In this document: positions 7,312-16,328 of the stretch, piece by piece
Layout: every line of letters begins with the position of its first letter
Numbering within the stretch: position 1 is the first letter of the stretch
Source: Streptacidiphilus pinicola
Lineage (GTDB): Bacteria > Actinomycetota > Actinomycetes > Streptomycetales > Streptomycetaceae
Direction: 5' to 3'
Assembly (NCBI RefSeq): GCF_003258295.1
Contig: NZ_QKYN01000053.1
Coordinates: 5,538 to 69,537 of the forward strand
Length of the DNA stretch: 64,000 nt
Notes under the pieces: model-generated
What the model was told of the DNA's origin: nothing
Seen by the model: only the letters and a program-made list of their open reading frames with translations
Databases searched by the model: none
Translations under genes and position numbers: made by a program

Positions 7312-8406
7312 TCAGCGGCCGGGGAGCTCCGGACGCTGCAACGCGCCGCCGCCGTCCAGCGCGCCCAGGAACGACTCGATCGACGCCGACACCACGTAGA
7401 TGCCCTTGCGCCCGTAGTCGGCCTCCTGCAGGCCCACGTTCATGTCCGACACCCACGCTGAGGCCTGTGGCCCCACACGGTACGTCGACTGCTTCCCGGC
7501 CTCCACGATGCCCATACGCGCCGTCAGGAACTCCTGGGCGAGAGCGATCTGCTCCTCCACGTCCGTCGGGGTGTGGCGAAGCACCGCGTCGAGATAGTGG
7601 CTGATGGCCAGCTTCGGGTTGCCGGTGCTGCGCCGGTCCGCGTTGATCCGGGTCTTCAGCAAGGTGAGTATCTCTGGCACGATCCGGAAGCCGTGCAGCT
7701 TCCAACTGCGGGACTGGATCGTGGCACTGGCGAAGCTCTCCAGCACCGCCTGGTGGGACCAGTGCGTCTGGCCCGCGCTGCGGCGCACCGCGGACGGCGG
7801 CCGTCTCCGAGGGGCCACCTTGGGCGCGGGTTCCACCACGGCCGGCACGGCCGGCGCATCTGCGGCCTGCGGCGCCATCGCGGCCGCCGGGGCCTCCGCG
7901 ATGGCGGGCGAGGGAAGCTCCTCTGCCGGCGCCGGCGCGCGGGGCGCGGTGACTGGGGCGACGCGGCTGGGCTCCGGGGACAACTCGGGTACGGGCGGCG
8001 CGGTTTGCGGCCTCGGCGCAACCGGTGCGACCGGTGCGACCGTTGCGACCGTCGCCTCGGGGACGGTCACGGCCGCGACGGGGGCCGGCTTCGCCACTGG
8101 CTGCGCCGCGGGCTCCTCGAGGACCGCCGGGGCCGCCACTGCAACCACGGGAGCGAGACTCGGCCCCGTGTCCTGCCCGCCCCCGTCCTGCTCGCCCGGG
8201 GCGCGCTCCGGGGCGGGGGCCCGCACAGGCGGCGCGGCGGCCGCCGTGTCAACTTCCGCGGCGGCGAAGGTCGATCCCGCGCTCGCGGCCTCCCGGGCGC
8301 CCGGGGCGGGCCCGGACGCGATGAAGGAGGCCGCGACCACCTCGTCGGCGTTCGCGACGACGTTCGCGAAGACGTTGGGGCGCTTCTTGGGACGACGCTC
8401 AGACAC
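7312..8406 (-). CDS. ParB-like partition partner with long Ala/Pro linker
   Basis: GTG 8406 overlaps the parA stop by eight bases, so the two are translationally coupled. The 364-residue protein begins with a basic segment (SERRPKKRPNVFANVV), runs through about 200 residues rich in Ala, Pro and Val, and ends in a folded domain (HWSHQAVLESFASATIQSR, HGFRIVPEILTLLKTRINADR) likely to be the DNA-binding part. No ParB/Srx nuclease-like domain is visible, so this is not a chromosomal ParB. In plasmids with this ParA type the partner is a small centromere-binding protein. Role inferred from operon position. Confidence 0.6.
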   Translation of the reverse strand: MSERRPKKRPNVFANVVANADEVVAASFIASGPAPGAREAASAGSTFAAAEVDTAAAAPPVRAPAPERAPGEQDGGGQDTGPSLAPVVAVAAPAVLEEPAAQPVAKPAPVAAVTVPEATVATVAPVAPVAPRPQTAPPVPELSPEPSRVAPVTAPRAPAPAEELPSPAIAEAPAAAMAPQAADAPAVPAVVEPAPKVAPRRRPPSAVRRSAGQTHWSHQAVLESFASATIQSRSWKLHGFRIVPEILTLLKTRINADRRSTGNPKLAISHYLDAVLRHTPTDVEEQIALAQEFLTARMGIVEAGKQSTYRVGPQASAWVSDMNVGLQEADYGRKGIYVVSASIESFLGALDGGGALQRPELPGR

Positions 8407-9289
8407 CGATCTCCTCCGTCGCCGGGGCTGGCGCCGGGGCGATCCGCCACTGGTCCACGGCGCTGTCCATCCGTACCAGCATCTCCTGCAGCAAGGCGGC
8501 GTACTGCTGGCCTGGGGCATGGTTGGTGTGCGTCAGCACGGCCGGGATACCCATCCCGTAGGCCTTCGAGATGAACTCACTGGTCCGGATGTCCGCGACG
8601 AAGGGCAGCAGGCCGGCGTCCACGACACCGGAACGCACCTCGATCTCCTGCTCCTTCCACTTCGACGGCGGGCTGGTCTTGTTCAAGATCACACCGAGGT
8701 ACTGCGGGTTGCACTCCCCCTCGGTGTTCTTGCTGACGAACTTCACCGAACCCGCCAGCGTGACCGCACCCTTGACCGTGGCGTACTCCGGATAGCACAG
8801 CGTCACGATCCAGTCGCCCGCCGCCCAGCCCACGGCTGCCAGCGCGTTGATCGCCGGCGGCACATCCACGATCGCGTAGTCGTACTGGTCGGCCACCGTC
8901 GCCAGCATGCGGCGAAGTATCGGCGTCGCCTTGTACCCCTCGGCCCCGACCAGGTTCTGCGCCGTGCTCATCGAGCCCTCATTGCACGCCAGCAGGTGCA
9001 GCGCCCCGCCGTACTCCTGGAACTCACCCATCAGGTGGCTGCGATCGAAGATCAGGTCATTGAGGTCCAGCTCGATGCCCTGCAACCGCGCCTGCAGCGC
9101 CCAGCCCAGCGAGCGCCCCGACTCGGAGATCGGCAGGTTCACCCCCACCGCGGTCCCGGCCTGCGCCTGGGGGTCGAGATCCACGATGAGGACCCGCTTG
9201 CCCATCAGCGCCAAGCCGGCGGCCATGTTCACGGTGGTGGTGGTCTTGCCGACCCCACCCTTCTGGTTCGCCACCGTGATGACTCTCAT
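8399..9289 (-). CDS. parA: ParA-family partition ATPase
   Basis: The 296-residue protein starts MRVITVANQKGGVGKTTT, with the deviant Walker A (KGGVGKT) at 10-16, Walker A' VLIVDLDPQAQ near 33-43, and Walker B YAIVDVPPA near 135. This is the ParA/Soj ATPase that segregates plasmids and chromosomes by cycling on nucleoid DNA. GGGAGGAG lies upstream of ATG 9289. No N-terminal HTH is present, so it resembles the short plasmid type whose operon is repressed by the partner protein. It heads a two-gene operon with the ParB-like gene. Confidence 0.9.
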   Translation of the reverse strand: MRVITVANQKGGVGKTTTTVNMAAGLALMGKRVLIVDLDPQAQAGTAVGVNLPISESGRSLGWALQARLQGIELDLNDLIFDRSHLMGEFQEYGGALHLLACNEGSMSTAQNLVGAEGYKATPILRRMLATVADQYDYAIVDVPPAINALAAVGWAAGDWIVTLCYPEYATVKGAVTLAGSVKFVSKNTEGECNPQYLGVILNKTSPPSKWKEQEIEVRSGVVDAGLLPFVADIRTSEFISKAYGMGIPAVLTHTNHAPGQQYAALLQEMLVRMDSAVDQWRIAPAPAPATEEIGV

Positions 9290-9499
9290 GACCTGCGCTC
9301 CTCCCATACCCCTGGCTCGGCCGACGCAAGAACAATCCACACCCGAACGATCCGCCACCGGCTGTTTCTTGTCCGGTTTTGTCGCACTTGAGTGCTGCCA
9401 GGTTGGCCGCACTCGCGAGATCATTGTTCTCTTGTCAGTCGATTTTTCAGGCATGAAGATAACAGGTGGGGCCACCGTTAGGTGGGACGCCTCGCGCAA

Positions 9500-10555
9500 T
9501 TCCTGCGCCTCCCCAAGGCCGAAGACACCCGAAAGGTCCCTGCGAACGGGCTCAGGCTAGGTGCCCTGCGGGCTCAATGTTGTTCCATTGACAGGACGTT
9601 GAAGTGCCCACTTCCCGCAAGGGAGAAGCGGCCGGACACCGCCTGCGCGGCTTGGACCGCTTCTTTGAAAAGTTCTCTCGTCGGCGCGCCGTGCTCGCGC
9701 CCGCCGCTGAGTGGCGCTCTCCGTCGTCCCGCGGGCCGGTGTGTGCCCGTCGGTCGCAGGGGCGGTGGTCGAAGCAGCGGTCTGCTGCGGGCGCAGGCGG
9801 GCAAGCAGGCTGACGGCGCGACGGGCGGACCGTCAGTCGGGTGGATCGCAGGGTCGTTCGAAGGACAGCCCGGTGAGCGGGCAGCCAGGGGCGTACATGG
9901 CGAGGCCGTCCGGTCGGGCGTCACATCGCCAGTGGGAGCGATGAGAAGACAGGAACCAAGCCCGACCGGCAGTCGGTCGGCTCGTTCGAGCGGCAGATGG
10001 GCGGAGCAGCCGGTGAGCCGCTAGGCAGCCGGGTCGGTCCATCGGCCGTCAGGCTGCTGCAGGACGAGGCCGACAGGAAGTCCGGCCGCACAGCGGTTCG
10101 CGCGACAGTGGCATCCAGGAGCGGTTCGTCAGGCAGGCGCGTAGACCGTGGGCGCGTCGGTTGGTCAAGTGAGCCGTCAGCGTGTCGAGCAGTGCGTCAG
10201 CCAGCAAGGTAGCCAGGCAGGCCGCTCGGCAGGGAGCTAGCAAGGCGGGGCGGGAGTCAGATCAGCGGGAAGCAGGTTCGTCGGTGGGACGAGCAGCTCG
10301 ATTGCGCGGCCGATCGCCTGACGGGCAGTCCAATGGGCTGTCAGTTCGTGGGTCAGCTGAATAGGCCGTCTGGCAGCAAGGCGGATCGTCAGCGGCATCG
10401 GCAGGGACGTCGGCAGAGGGGCAGGCGGCAAGACGGGCAGATCGACCGTCAGACCTATGAGCAGGCCGGTCGGTCAACACGGAGCTGAACAGCTGGCTGC
10501 GCAGGTGGGCAGGTGGGCAGATCCATCGCTAAGCAGTCAGCTAGTCCTATGGCAA
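9500..10555. other. Non-coding region rich in GCAG/GTCAG/CGGTC motifs
   Basis: About 1 kb upstream of parA has no credible gene in any frame. The plus strand is dominated by short recurring words (GGCAG, GTCAG, CGGTCGG, GGGCAG), giving a degenerate repeat texture unlike neighbouring coding DNA. No exact long repeat is seen. A partition centromere, origin or eroded DNA are all possible. Confidence 0.45.
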
Positions 10556-10850
10556 GGTGCATCGTAAGTTATAGCGGTACAGCTATAGATGCAGTGCGCG
10601 GTATGTCTAACGTTTGAAGTAAGAAGACACGTAAAGCAATGTCTGACGATGCATGACTACCTAGCTTCACCGCTGCACCTATCGATCTCTGTATCAACTT
10701 ATGCAAAGCTCTAGTCCTAGAAACATCTATCGTTATACCGAGCGAGGGGAAGCTGCTCCCGAGCCTTCCCCGTGGCTCGGAGCATCGAAGCATCCATCGT
10801 CGCACTCATCGTTATATCTCCATGTCAAAGGCAAGATTTGCGCGAGAGCG
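10556..10850. other. Low-GC island in the non-coding region
   Basis: A stretch of about 290 bases is visibly AT-richer than the rest of the window. It holds recurring CATCGTTATA/CATCTATCGTTATA, TATCGAT and GCATCGAAGCATC words and no gene. Low GC with short repeats next to a par operon is typical of plasmid origins or regulatory DNA, but this is only suggestive. Confidence 0.4.
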
Positions 10851-11176
10851 AAGGTGACGGGCCATGGGAGAACTCGGGGGGCTGACTCCGGACTCCGCGC
10901 TCACCGACCCTCACGCCAGCGCAGACAACGAGGTAGTTCCCCAGTGCGGTTGCACGTCCTGACATGGGCCACAGGGCTCGCCCGAGAAGCTGTCGGGAAG
11001 GCTTCGGAAGCGCCTCTGGGCGGGGCCACAATCCCGCATCTTCCACGCCCATACGCGGCGCAGGACCACGTGATCCGGGGCGTCACGAGCCAACAGAGAT
11101 GGCGCCTGAGAACCCGGAGAGGCGAAGTGCTCGGGCCTCTCCAAGTGGTCGCGGACCGACCCGAGTGGCCCGCCTA

Positions 11177-11974
11177 TCAACGGCTTTGCGCAACCGTGGC
11201 GCGGTCAACTGCGAGCCATTGGATGCTCGACGGCGGCCTTCGGCACGTCCAATTGCTGCGGTCAGGCCTCCTTGGACGCGATGTGGAGCTCTCCGGGAGG
11301 CCCGATTGTCCCCACGTGTCTGGGATTGAGAGGCCGAGTCGCATGGTGATCGGCCCGCTGTGACCTTCGGTGGCAGGCAAGATCCGGCAGGCGGCGGCGA
11401 CCGATCCGAAGGTGATCGCCTCCGCCCAGGCGAGTCGGCGGATGGCCTGCTCGGGGCTGGCGGCCGTATCGCCGTCGTTGACGCTGCCGCTCACCTGAGT
11501 GGAGCTGTTGGGGTCCAGCGACACCATCAGCTGCAAGCCGGGGTCGCTCGGGTCGTCCACGGCGACACCGTTGAACCGCAAGTTCACGTTCTGCGGATCG
11601 TTGGTGCCGTTTGTCACCGTGGCCGTGAACTCGTCGGTGCCGTTTCCGTCGCTGAGGCAGTCGGTCACCTTCGCGCCCACGCCCGGCACACCGCTGAACG
11701 TGGCGGAGCAACTGGCCAGGACGCCGCCGCCGAGCACCACTACCCCAAACGCCGCACCAATCACCACCCCGGCCTTCCCGGCTGTCGGCAGGCGGTCGAA
11801 CCAGGTGCTGCGGGGGATGACCGGCGGCTGCCAGCCGCACGGCTGCGCCTGCGGCTTGGGCAGCCACCACGTGGGCCGGCCCCGACCGGGGTCCTGCTGG
11901 AAACCTGCGAAGAGAGACGGCTGATCAACACGCTCGTCTTGGGTGCCCAAGGTGGGGGTCCTGTCGGTGGTCAT
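11177..11974 (-). CDS. Predicted single-pass membrane protein
   Basis: 265 residues from ATG 11974. The N-terminal cytoplasmic part is Pro/Trp rich (WWLPKPQAQPCGWQPP). One strong membrane segment follows (AGVVIGAAFGVVVLGGGVLA, about residues 72-91), then an exported beta-rich domain (TDEFTATVTNGTNDPQNVNL) resembling small immunoglobulin-like domains of actinobacterial surface proteins. The last 60 residues are Arg/Pro rich and look unlike the rest, so the true C-terminus may have been altered by a frameshift near 11370. Function unknown. Confidence 0.5.
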   Translation of the reverse strand: MTTDRTPTLGTQDERVDQPSLFAGFQQDPGRGRPTWWLPKPQAQPCGWQPPVIPRSTWFDRLPTAGKAGVVIGAAFGVVVLGGGVLASCSATFSGVPGVGAKVTDCLSDGNGTDEFTATVTNGTNDPQNVNLRFNGVAVDDPSDPGLQLMVSLDPNSSTQVSGSVNDGDTAASPEQAIRRLAWAEAITFGSVAAACRILPATEGHSGPITMRLGLSIPDTWGQSGLPESSTSRPRRPDRSNWTCRRPPSSIQWLAVDRATVAQSR

Positions 11975-12024
11975 GGCTGAGCCCGGACACCGTGGGCCGG
12001 GCGGGGTGTTGAGCGACGGGAGTC

Positions 12025-12447
12025 TCAACGGGGCAGGTAGTTGCGGTCATGGGCGGCAGCGATGTCCGCCAGGCTCGCGCCGTTGCTGACGCGCCACATC
12101 TGCGGGCCGTTGAAGCCGCTGCCGCGCTGCTTGCGTCGTTCGGCGTGTTCCGGCATCGCCAGTGCGTAAATGCTGGCCGCGAGGCCCGACAGGGAGTGCA
12201 TCTCCGGCGTGATGCCGGGGATGATCTGAGCGCCGCCCCAGCGCAGCACATAGGCACCCCGGGGGCCGGGCAGCCACACCGCGGTGGCGTGGTAGGGGTT
12301 CTCCTCCAACCACAGCGAGAACAGGTCGGGGCGGTCGACATCGATCATGTCGGTGGTGCCGTCGAGGCGGAGCACGGTCCCGGCGGGCAGCAGGTTGTCG
12401 TCGCGGAGCACATCGACGCACAGCGGGCTGCGGGTGGGATTCGTCAT
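12025..12447 (-). CDS. Hypothetical protein
   Basis: 140 residues from ATG 12447. The soluble protein has clear protein-like composition (DVLRDDNLLPAGTVLRLDG, RGAYVLRWGGAQIIPG) and ends RNYLPR. No family is recognised. It lies between two other unknown minus-strand genes (spacings of about 50 and 75 bases), so the three probably form an operon. Confidence 0.5.
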   Translation of the reverse strand: MTNPTRSPLCVDVLRDDNLLPAGTVLRLDGTTDMIDVDRPDLFSLWLEENPYHATAVWLPGPRGAYVLRWGGAQIIPGITPEMHSLSGLAASIYALAMPEHAERRKQRGSGFNGPQMWRVSNGASLADIAAAHDRNYLPR

Positions 12448-12523
12448 AGTTGGGCTTGGGTCTCCTTGGTCGTGGGAGCGCCCGGCCGCACGGAACGGGC
12501 AGGGCACCGGGATGACGGTGGGG

Positions 12524-12859
12524 TCAGTACGTCAGGTCGGCCCGCTGCTCCACGGTCGGCGTGAAGACCTTGCCTTCGGTCGTGTACCGCAGCCGTCCGA
12601 ACGTGGGCAGCCCGACCGCGCGCGCGGCCACCTCCACGTTCTGGGGGTTGACGGGCTCCGCTCCGAGGATGGCTCGGCCCACAGCAGCGGCCTCGTACAA
12701 ACCGGATCCGATGAGCACGTGGTACTGGAGCAAGTTCACGGCGCTGCTGTGCGCCGGGGTAAGGGTGAGCGCAGCGGTGGCGAAGTCTGCGGCGGTGACC
12801 GGGTGCGGGCCGCCGCCTTCCTTGCGGTAGAGGACTGCCGCGGTGGTGATGTCGGCCAT
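12524..12859 (-). CDS. Hypothetical protein
   Basis: 111 residues from ATG 12859 with GAAAGGAAT just upstream. It is soluble and Ala rich, mainly helical by composition, with no membrane segment or recognisable motif. It is the likely first gene of the three-gene minus-strand group ending at 11177. Confidence 0.5.
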   Translation of the reverse strand: MADITTAAVLYRKEGGGPHPVTAADFATAALTLTPAHSSAVNLLQYHVLIGSGLYEAAAVGRAILGAEPVNPQNVEVAARAVGLPTFGRLRYTTEGKVFTPTVEQRADLTY

Positions 12860-13151
12860 GGGATTCCTTTCATGGGCGCGCCCGGCCCACGGTGGCCGGG
12901 CGCAGGGCTGGGCTTGGGAGGGCTGGCTTCAACAAATCGTTGAACGATACCGCTATCGGTACGGCGGGTAAGGCGCGGGGTGCGCCAGGGGACAGGCGCT
13001 AAAACTCCGGCACCAAAGCGGGCCCATGGGAGCGCGTGCTGCCGCGGGCGGCAGCCGCGGGGCTGGCGAGGATCGACGATCCGGGTGACATCTTCTACCG
13101 ATTCGCGCGGTGAACGATCTGACGCCGGCGTTCTTGGGGACGAGAGGTTCC

Positions 13152-14465
13152 ATGAGCGAAGACCTGGTGCAGCCGCTCCCTGGATTTGCCGCCTTCTCGG
13201 AGCCTGCTGTCACGGAAACGCCGTCCGTCTCTCAGGCACTGCAGATGATCTACATCGGGGCGCAACTGAGCGGCCATCGATACCTGCTGGAGCCGGATGG
13301 CCTACGAGGCGCCAGCGTTGTGGGGGAGCTGGAGGTTCCCGTGGTTGCCGAGCTCGGAACCCGCGTCATCAGCATGCCCGAGTGCGCCGAGTATGTGGCC
13401 AGACGCCTTGGTGCCGACCCGGGGATCGTGACTGGCCTGAGCGCCGGCACATATCAACACGCCGGCGTGCGAGCAGATCTCTGGCAGGTACTGCGAGCAG
13501 GCCAAGATCTCGAAAGCGACCGCCAGGTCGCTGCGGTGGCTCTCTTGCGGGTAGCGCTTCAATCCACCACGGAGCACCAACTGCTGAGAGTCGTCGCGGC
13601 TTCAGAGCTGACCTGGTTGCAGAGCGAAGGGAGCCAACGACGAAGCGAGCGGACCGGCGCCGAGCCCGCAATCAGCAACACGCTCGACCTGGGTCTCACC
13701 TCCAACAGCGAGGACATTCGGCTGGTTGCCGACAACGCCCTGACCGGGATCCGGCAAGCGCGGGAGTCCTCGGCCGCGCAACCGTCGGCGGACGCCGCCG
13801 AGACCGAGGAGGAGGAAGAGCAGGAGAGCGCCACCTCTGCCGAAGGGGAGGAGCCCGCCAGCGGAGGTAACTCGCTGATCGTCCACGGCACCTGGGCGAA
13901 CAAGGGGAAGACCAAGGAGTGGTGGCGCCCCTCCAGCGGCGCCTTCCACACGTACCTGTCAGGGCACCCGCTTGGCACTGGTCTCTACGCCGGTGACCAG
14001 CCCTTTGAATGGTCCGGCGACTTCGACGACTACCAGCGTGAGGTGGCCGGCAAGGCCCTGCGCTGGTGGATGGATTCCGAGTGCGGAGCGACCAATTTGA
14101 ACGCGGCATTCGCCCACAGCCACGGTGGCACGGTGCTGCAGTGGGCGGTGGCCCATCGCGATCTGAGGCTCGGGCTCATGGTGGCTCTCGCATGCCCTGA
14201 CTACCGCTGGAGCAACGCCGAATCCCGGTCCATCGCACAGAGGGTCGGCGTGGTGGTCTCCGTCCGGGCCAGGCATGACCCCGTGCTTCTCGCCGACCGC
14301 TGCAGGCACTTCCTCCGCCGGCGCAGCAAGGCCTTCAAGGGCGCCTACGATCTGCCGCTCAAGGGTGCCGGGCACTCAGACGTGCACGACGCTGCCCTGT
14401 GGGGGAAGCACAACGTCGCAGACAAGGTTCTCAACGCTGCGGCCGGTCTCGGATGGTCTCCCTAG
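13152..14465 (+). CDS. Predicted alpha/beta-hydrolase with helical N-terminal half
   Basis: ATG 13152 is preceded by GAGAGG; a GTG at 13110 in the same frame lacks a site. Of 437 residues, the first ~200 are helical with HEAT-like pattern. Residues about 215-240 are an acidic linker (ETEEEEEQE). The C-terminal ~190 residues look like a lipase-type hydrolase: LIVHGTWANKG, nucleophile elbow FAHSHGGTV, a VVSVRARHDPV strand with a possible Asp, and a late GHSDVHD His. All three triad positions can be matched. It stands alone on the plus strand next to unknown genes. Substrate unknown; an effector or defence role is speculation. Confidence 0.6.
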   Translation: MSEDLVQPLPGFAAFSEPAVTETPSVSQALQMIYIGAQLSGHRYLLEPDGLRGASVVGELEVPVVAELGTRVISMPECAEYVARRLGADPGIVTGLSAGTYQHAGVRADLWQVLRAGQDLESDRQVAAVALLRVALQSTTEHQLLRVVAASELTWLQSEGSQRRSERTGAEPAISNTLDLGLTSNSEDIRLVADNALTGIRQARESSAAQPSADAAETEEEEEQESATSAEGEEPASGGNSLIVHGTWANKGKTKEWWRPSSGAFHTYLSGHPLGTGLYAGDQPFEWSGDFDDYQREVAGKALRWWMDSECGATNLNAAFAHSHGGTVLQWAVAHRDLRLGLMVALACPDYRWSNAESRSIAQRVGVVVSVRARHDPVLLADRCRHFLRRRSKAFKGAYDLPLKGAGHSDVHDAALWGKHNVADKVLNAAAGLGWSP

Positions 14466-14795
14466 GCGCTCCGTACCTCGCTGCCCGTCGGCGAGAAGGG
14501 ATCGACGCTGTGGGGCGCGGATGCCTCGGGGGCGGCGGCGGTCCGCAGCGGCGAGGCCGTCTGCCTCCGCTCAGTGCGCCTGCCCGCCGGGGCTTGGGGC
14601 CGGTTCGGCCGACGCAGCCGCCGATCTCGACCTGCGCCTGCACCTGCCGTCGATCTCGTCGGGCTCCCCTTGCACGGGCAGGTCGGCGGGGGAGAGGTCG
14701 ACTAGGGTGCCGAGCTCGTCTCCGCCCAGGCGACCGGGCATGCTTCGGGTGTGGCACAGCTGCGGGCCGAGAGGCGTCCATGCCCGTCAAGGCGC
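14466..14795. other. Intergenic region without visible gene
   Basis: About 330 GC-rich bases between convergent genes. Several frames are open but all are Arg/Pro/Gly-rich shadows of high GC. No terminator with a clear stem was found. Confidence 0.5.
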
Positions 14796-15203
14796 TCAGC
14801 CTGGGTGAGGGGCCAGGAAGCGGGTGTCCCAGGAGGCCAGCCGGTACATCTCCAGGACCTCGATCAGCAGCTCGCCGAGCTCGCCGTCGCCGGTGGGGTC
14901 GTCCGGGTCGCCGACGACCACCATCGGCGGGCCCTCCAGGCGCAGGTGGACCGCGAGGCGCCGGGCCGGGGCGTCGTCGATGTCGACGCCGTCGCGCAGC
15001 TCCCACACCTGGCCGGGGGCGGCCAGCACGAGTGGGTCGCCGTCGGTGGCGCGCTCGCAGGCCAGGCGTAGCGCGACGGGTTCGGGCAGCAGGTCCTGCT
15101 GCTGCAGCGTGGTGGCGATGCGGGTGAGGACGGCGGCGGCGTGTTCCGGGCCGAGGATCAGGTCCAGCGGCGCGGCCTGCCCGTGTCGGTCGTCTGTGCT
15201 CAC
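14796..15203 (-). CDS. Hypothetical protein
   Basis: 135 residues from GTG 15203 with GAAGGAG upstream. It is acidic and soluble (LILGPEHAAAVLTRIATTLQQQDLLPEPVALRLAC is typical helical sequence), with no known motif. It appears intact and stands alone. Confidence 0.5.
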   Translation of the reverse strand: MSTDDRHGQAAPLDLILGPEHAAAVLTRIATTLQQQDLLPEPVALRLACERATDGDPLVLAAPGQVWELRDGVDIDDAPARRLAVHLRLEGPPMVVVGDPDDPTGDGELGELLIEVLEMYRLASWDTRFLAPHPG

Positions 15204-15314
15204 GTCGTCGGCTCCTTCCGGTCTGGGGTGGGCGGGGTGAGCGTGCGGGGCAGCGGGTGCGGCGCGGAGGCTGTGCCTTTCATCCGTGTGCTCCTTCGAA
15301 TGGATGCGAGGACG

Positions 15315-15575
15315 CTACAGGTGGTCCGGCCCGCTCATGTGGGCGGGCCGGACCGCGTGGGCGGTCAGCGCTGGCGAGCTGCTGGTCTCGAAGATGCGGG
15401 GGAGCTGTCCGGTCTGCGCGTAGGTCGAGCAGGCCAGCGAAATGGCGGTCGTTCCCTGGGAGATCTGGGGCTTGAGGCTGGACCAGAGCTTGGGGAAGAC
15501 CAGCACGTTGATGCGGCCGGTGCCCAGGTCCGCCGTCGGTCGCAAGGCCGGGTCAGTGCTCGCCGCGTTGGCACC
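15315..15575 (-). pseudogene. 3' fragment of an unrecognised gene
   Basis: The frame encodes convincing protein sequence (GTGRINVLVFPKLWSSLKPQ, then GQLPRIFE) ending at a stop at 15315, but it runs upstream to about 15575 with no start or ribosome site before meeting the padR promoter. It looks like the tail of a larger protein whose 5' part was lost. Its last codons lie inside the hairpin at 15323-15354. The family is not recognised. Confidence 0.35.
15323..15354. terminator. Perfect 12-bp hairpin
   Basis: GGTCCGGCCCGC (15323-15334) and its exact complement (15343-15354) flank an 8-base loop. There is no T-run. It lies between the minus-strand gene at 14796-15203 and the padR operon and may stop transcription in either direction. 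Confidence 0.5.
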
Positions 15576-15590
15576 CCAGCTACTCAGTGA

Positions 15591-15628
15591 TACTGTGTAG
15601 CAGTACTCGGTACCACACAGTACCGAGT
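15591..15628 (+). promoter_or_regulatory. Palindromic operator upstream of padR
   Basis: TACTG-N5-CAGTA (15591-15605) joins a perfect 9-bp inverted repeat, ACTCGGTAC/GTACCGAGT (15605-15613, 15620-15628), just before the padR ribosome site. PadR proteins usually repress their own promoters through such dyads, so autoregulation is likely. Confidence 0.65.
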
Positions 15629-15647
15629 GGTTGGAGGAGGAGTAGCG

Positions 15648-15974
15648 GTGGAGGATCTGACGGAGATGCTGAAGGGCACGCTCGAAGGATGCGTGCTCCA
15701 GATCATCGCCAGCGAGGAGACCTACGGGTACGCCATCACCCGCCAGCTGAACGAACTCGGCTTCGCCGACGTCGTCGAGGGGACGGTCTACACGATCCTG
15801 CTGCGCCTGGAACGCAACCGACTCGTCCAGGTGAGCAAGCGGCCCTCCGGGGTCGGGCCACCGCGAAAGTTCTACGCGCTCAACGAGGCCGGACGCGAGG
15901 AACTCAACAAGTTCTGGGCGAAGTGGCAGTACCTCTCATCACGCATCGACAAGCTCAAGGAGGGCGGGCGATGA
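15648..15974 (+). CDS. PadR-family transcriptional regulator
   Basis: GTG 15648 is preceded by GGAGGAG. The 108-residue protein has the PadR winged helix: LKGTLEGCVLQIIASEETYGYAITRQLNE, then VVEGTVYTILLRLERNRLV and the wing GPPRKFYALNEAGREEL. PadR regulators commonly sense small molecules and control membrane or efflux genes. This one heads a three-gene operon with two DUF1048 proteins, a pairing seen in several bacteria, and overlaps the next gene by four bases (ATGA). Confidence 0.88.
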   Translation: MEDLTEMLKGTLEGCVLQIIASEETYGYAITRQLNELGFADVVEGTVYTILLRLERNRLVQVSKRPSGVGPPRKFYALNEAGREELNKFWAKWQYLSSRIDKLKEGGR

Positions 15975-16327
15975 ACTTCTGGGAGACCATCACCGGCAGC
16001 GACCTCACCAGGGAATGGAAGGCGTTCGAAGCCCGGGCCGAAACCCTGCCGGACGACTACCGGGCGGCGTGGGACCAGATCAAGCACTACCTCATCCCCC
16101 AAGGGGACTTCACCGGCCGCAGCCTGATGCCGATCCTCGACGCCGCCCTCGGGCTGCTCGAAGAGACCGCGGCAGAAGGGCAGAGCGTCCAGGAAGTGCT
16201 CGGCGACGACGTCCAGGGCTTCTGCACGGCGCTGACCGGCGGGCACGGGGCCCGAACCTATCGCGACCGCTGGCGTGAGCAGTTGAACAGGAACGTCGCA
16301 AGGAAACTGAGCCGGCTGGGAGGCTGA
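15971..16327 (+). CDS. DUF1048-family protein
   Basis: 118 residues, starting MNFWETITGSDLTREWKAFE. It is a short all-helical protein of the DUF1048 type, with the pattern YRAAWDQIKHYL and later DVQGFCTAL. The start overlaps the padR stop (ATGA), indicating coupled translation. DUF1048 genes often travel behind padR, and their function is unknown; they may be partners or sensors of the regulator. Confidence 0.75.
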   Translation: MNFWETITGSDLTREWKAFEARAETLPDDYRAAWDQIKHYLIPQGDFTGRSLMPILDAALGLLEETAAEGQSVQEVLGDDVQGFCTALTGGHGARTYRDRWREQLNRNVARKLSRLGG

Positions 16328-16328
16328 C

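Noticed and set aside
7604..9391. A 595-residue plus-strand frame across parA and the parB-like gene
   Set aside because: ParA motifs on the minus strand and coupled starts establish the true genes.
9482..10480. Several frames in the non-coding region
   Set aside because: All are Arg/Ala/Ser-rich, none has a ribosome site or recognisable motif, and composition is repeat-like.
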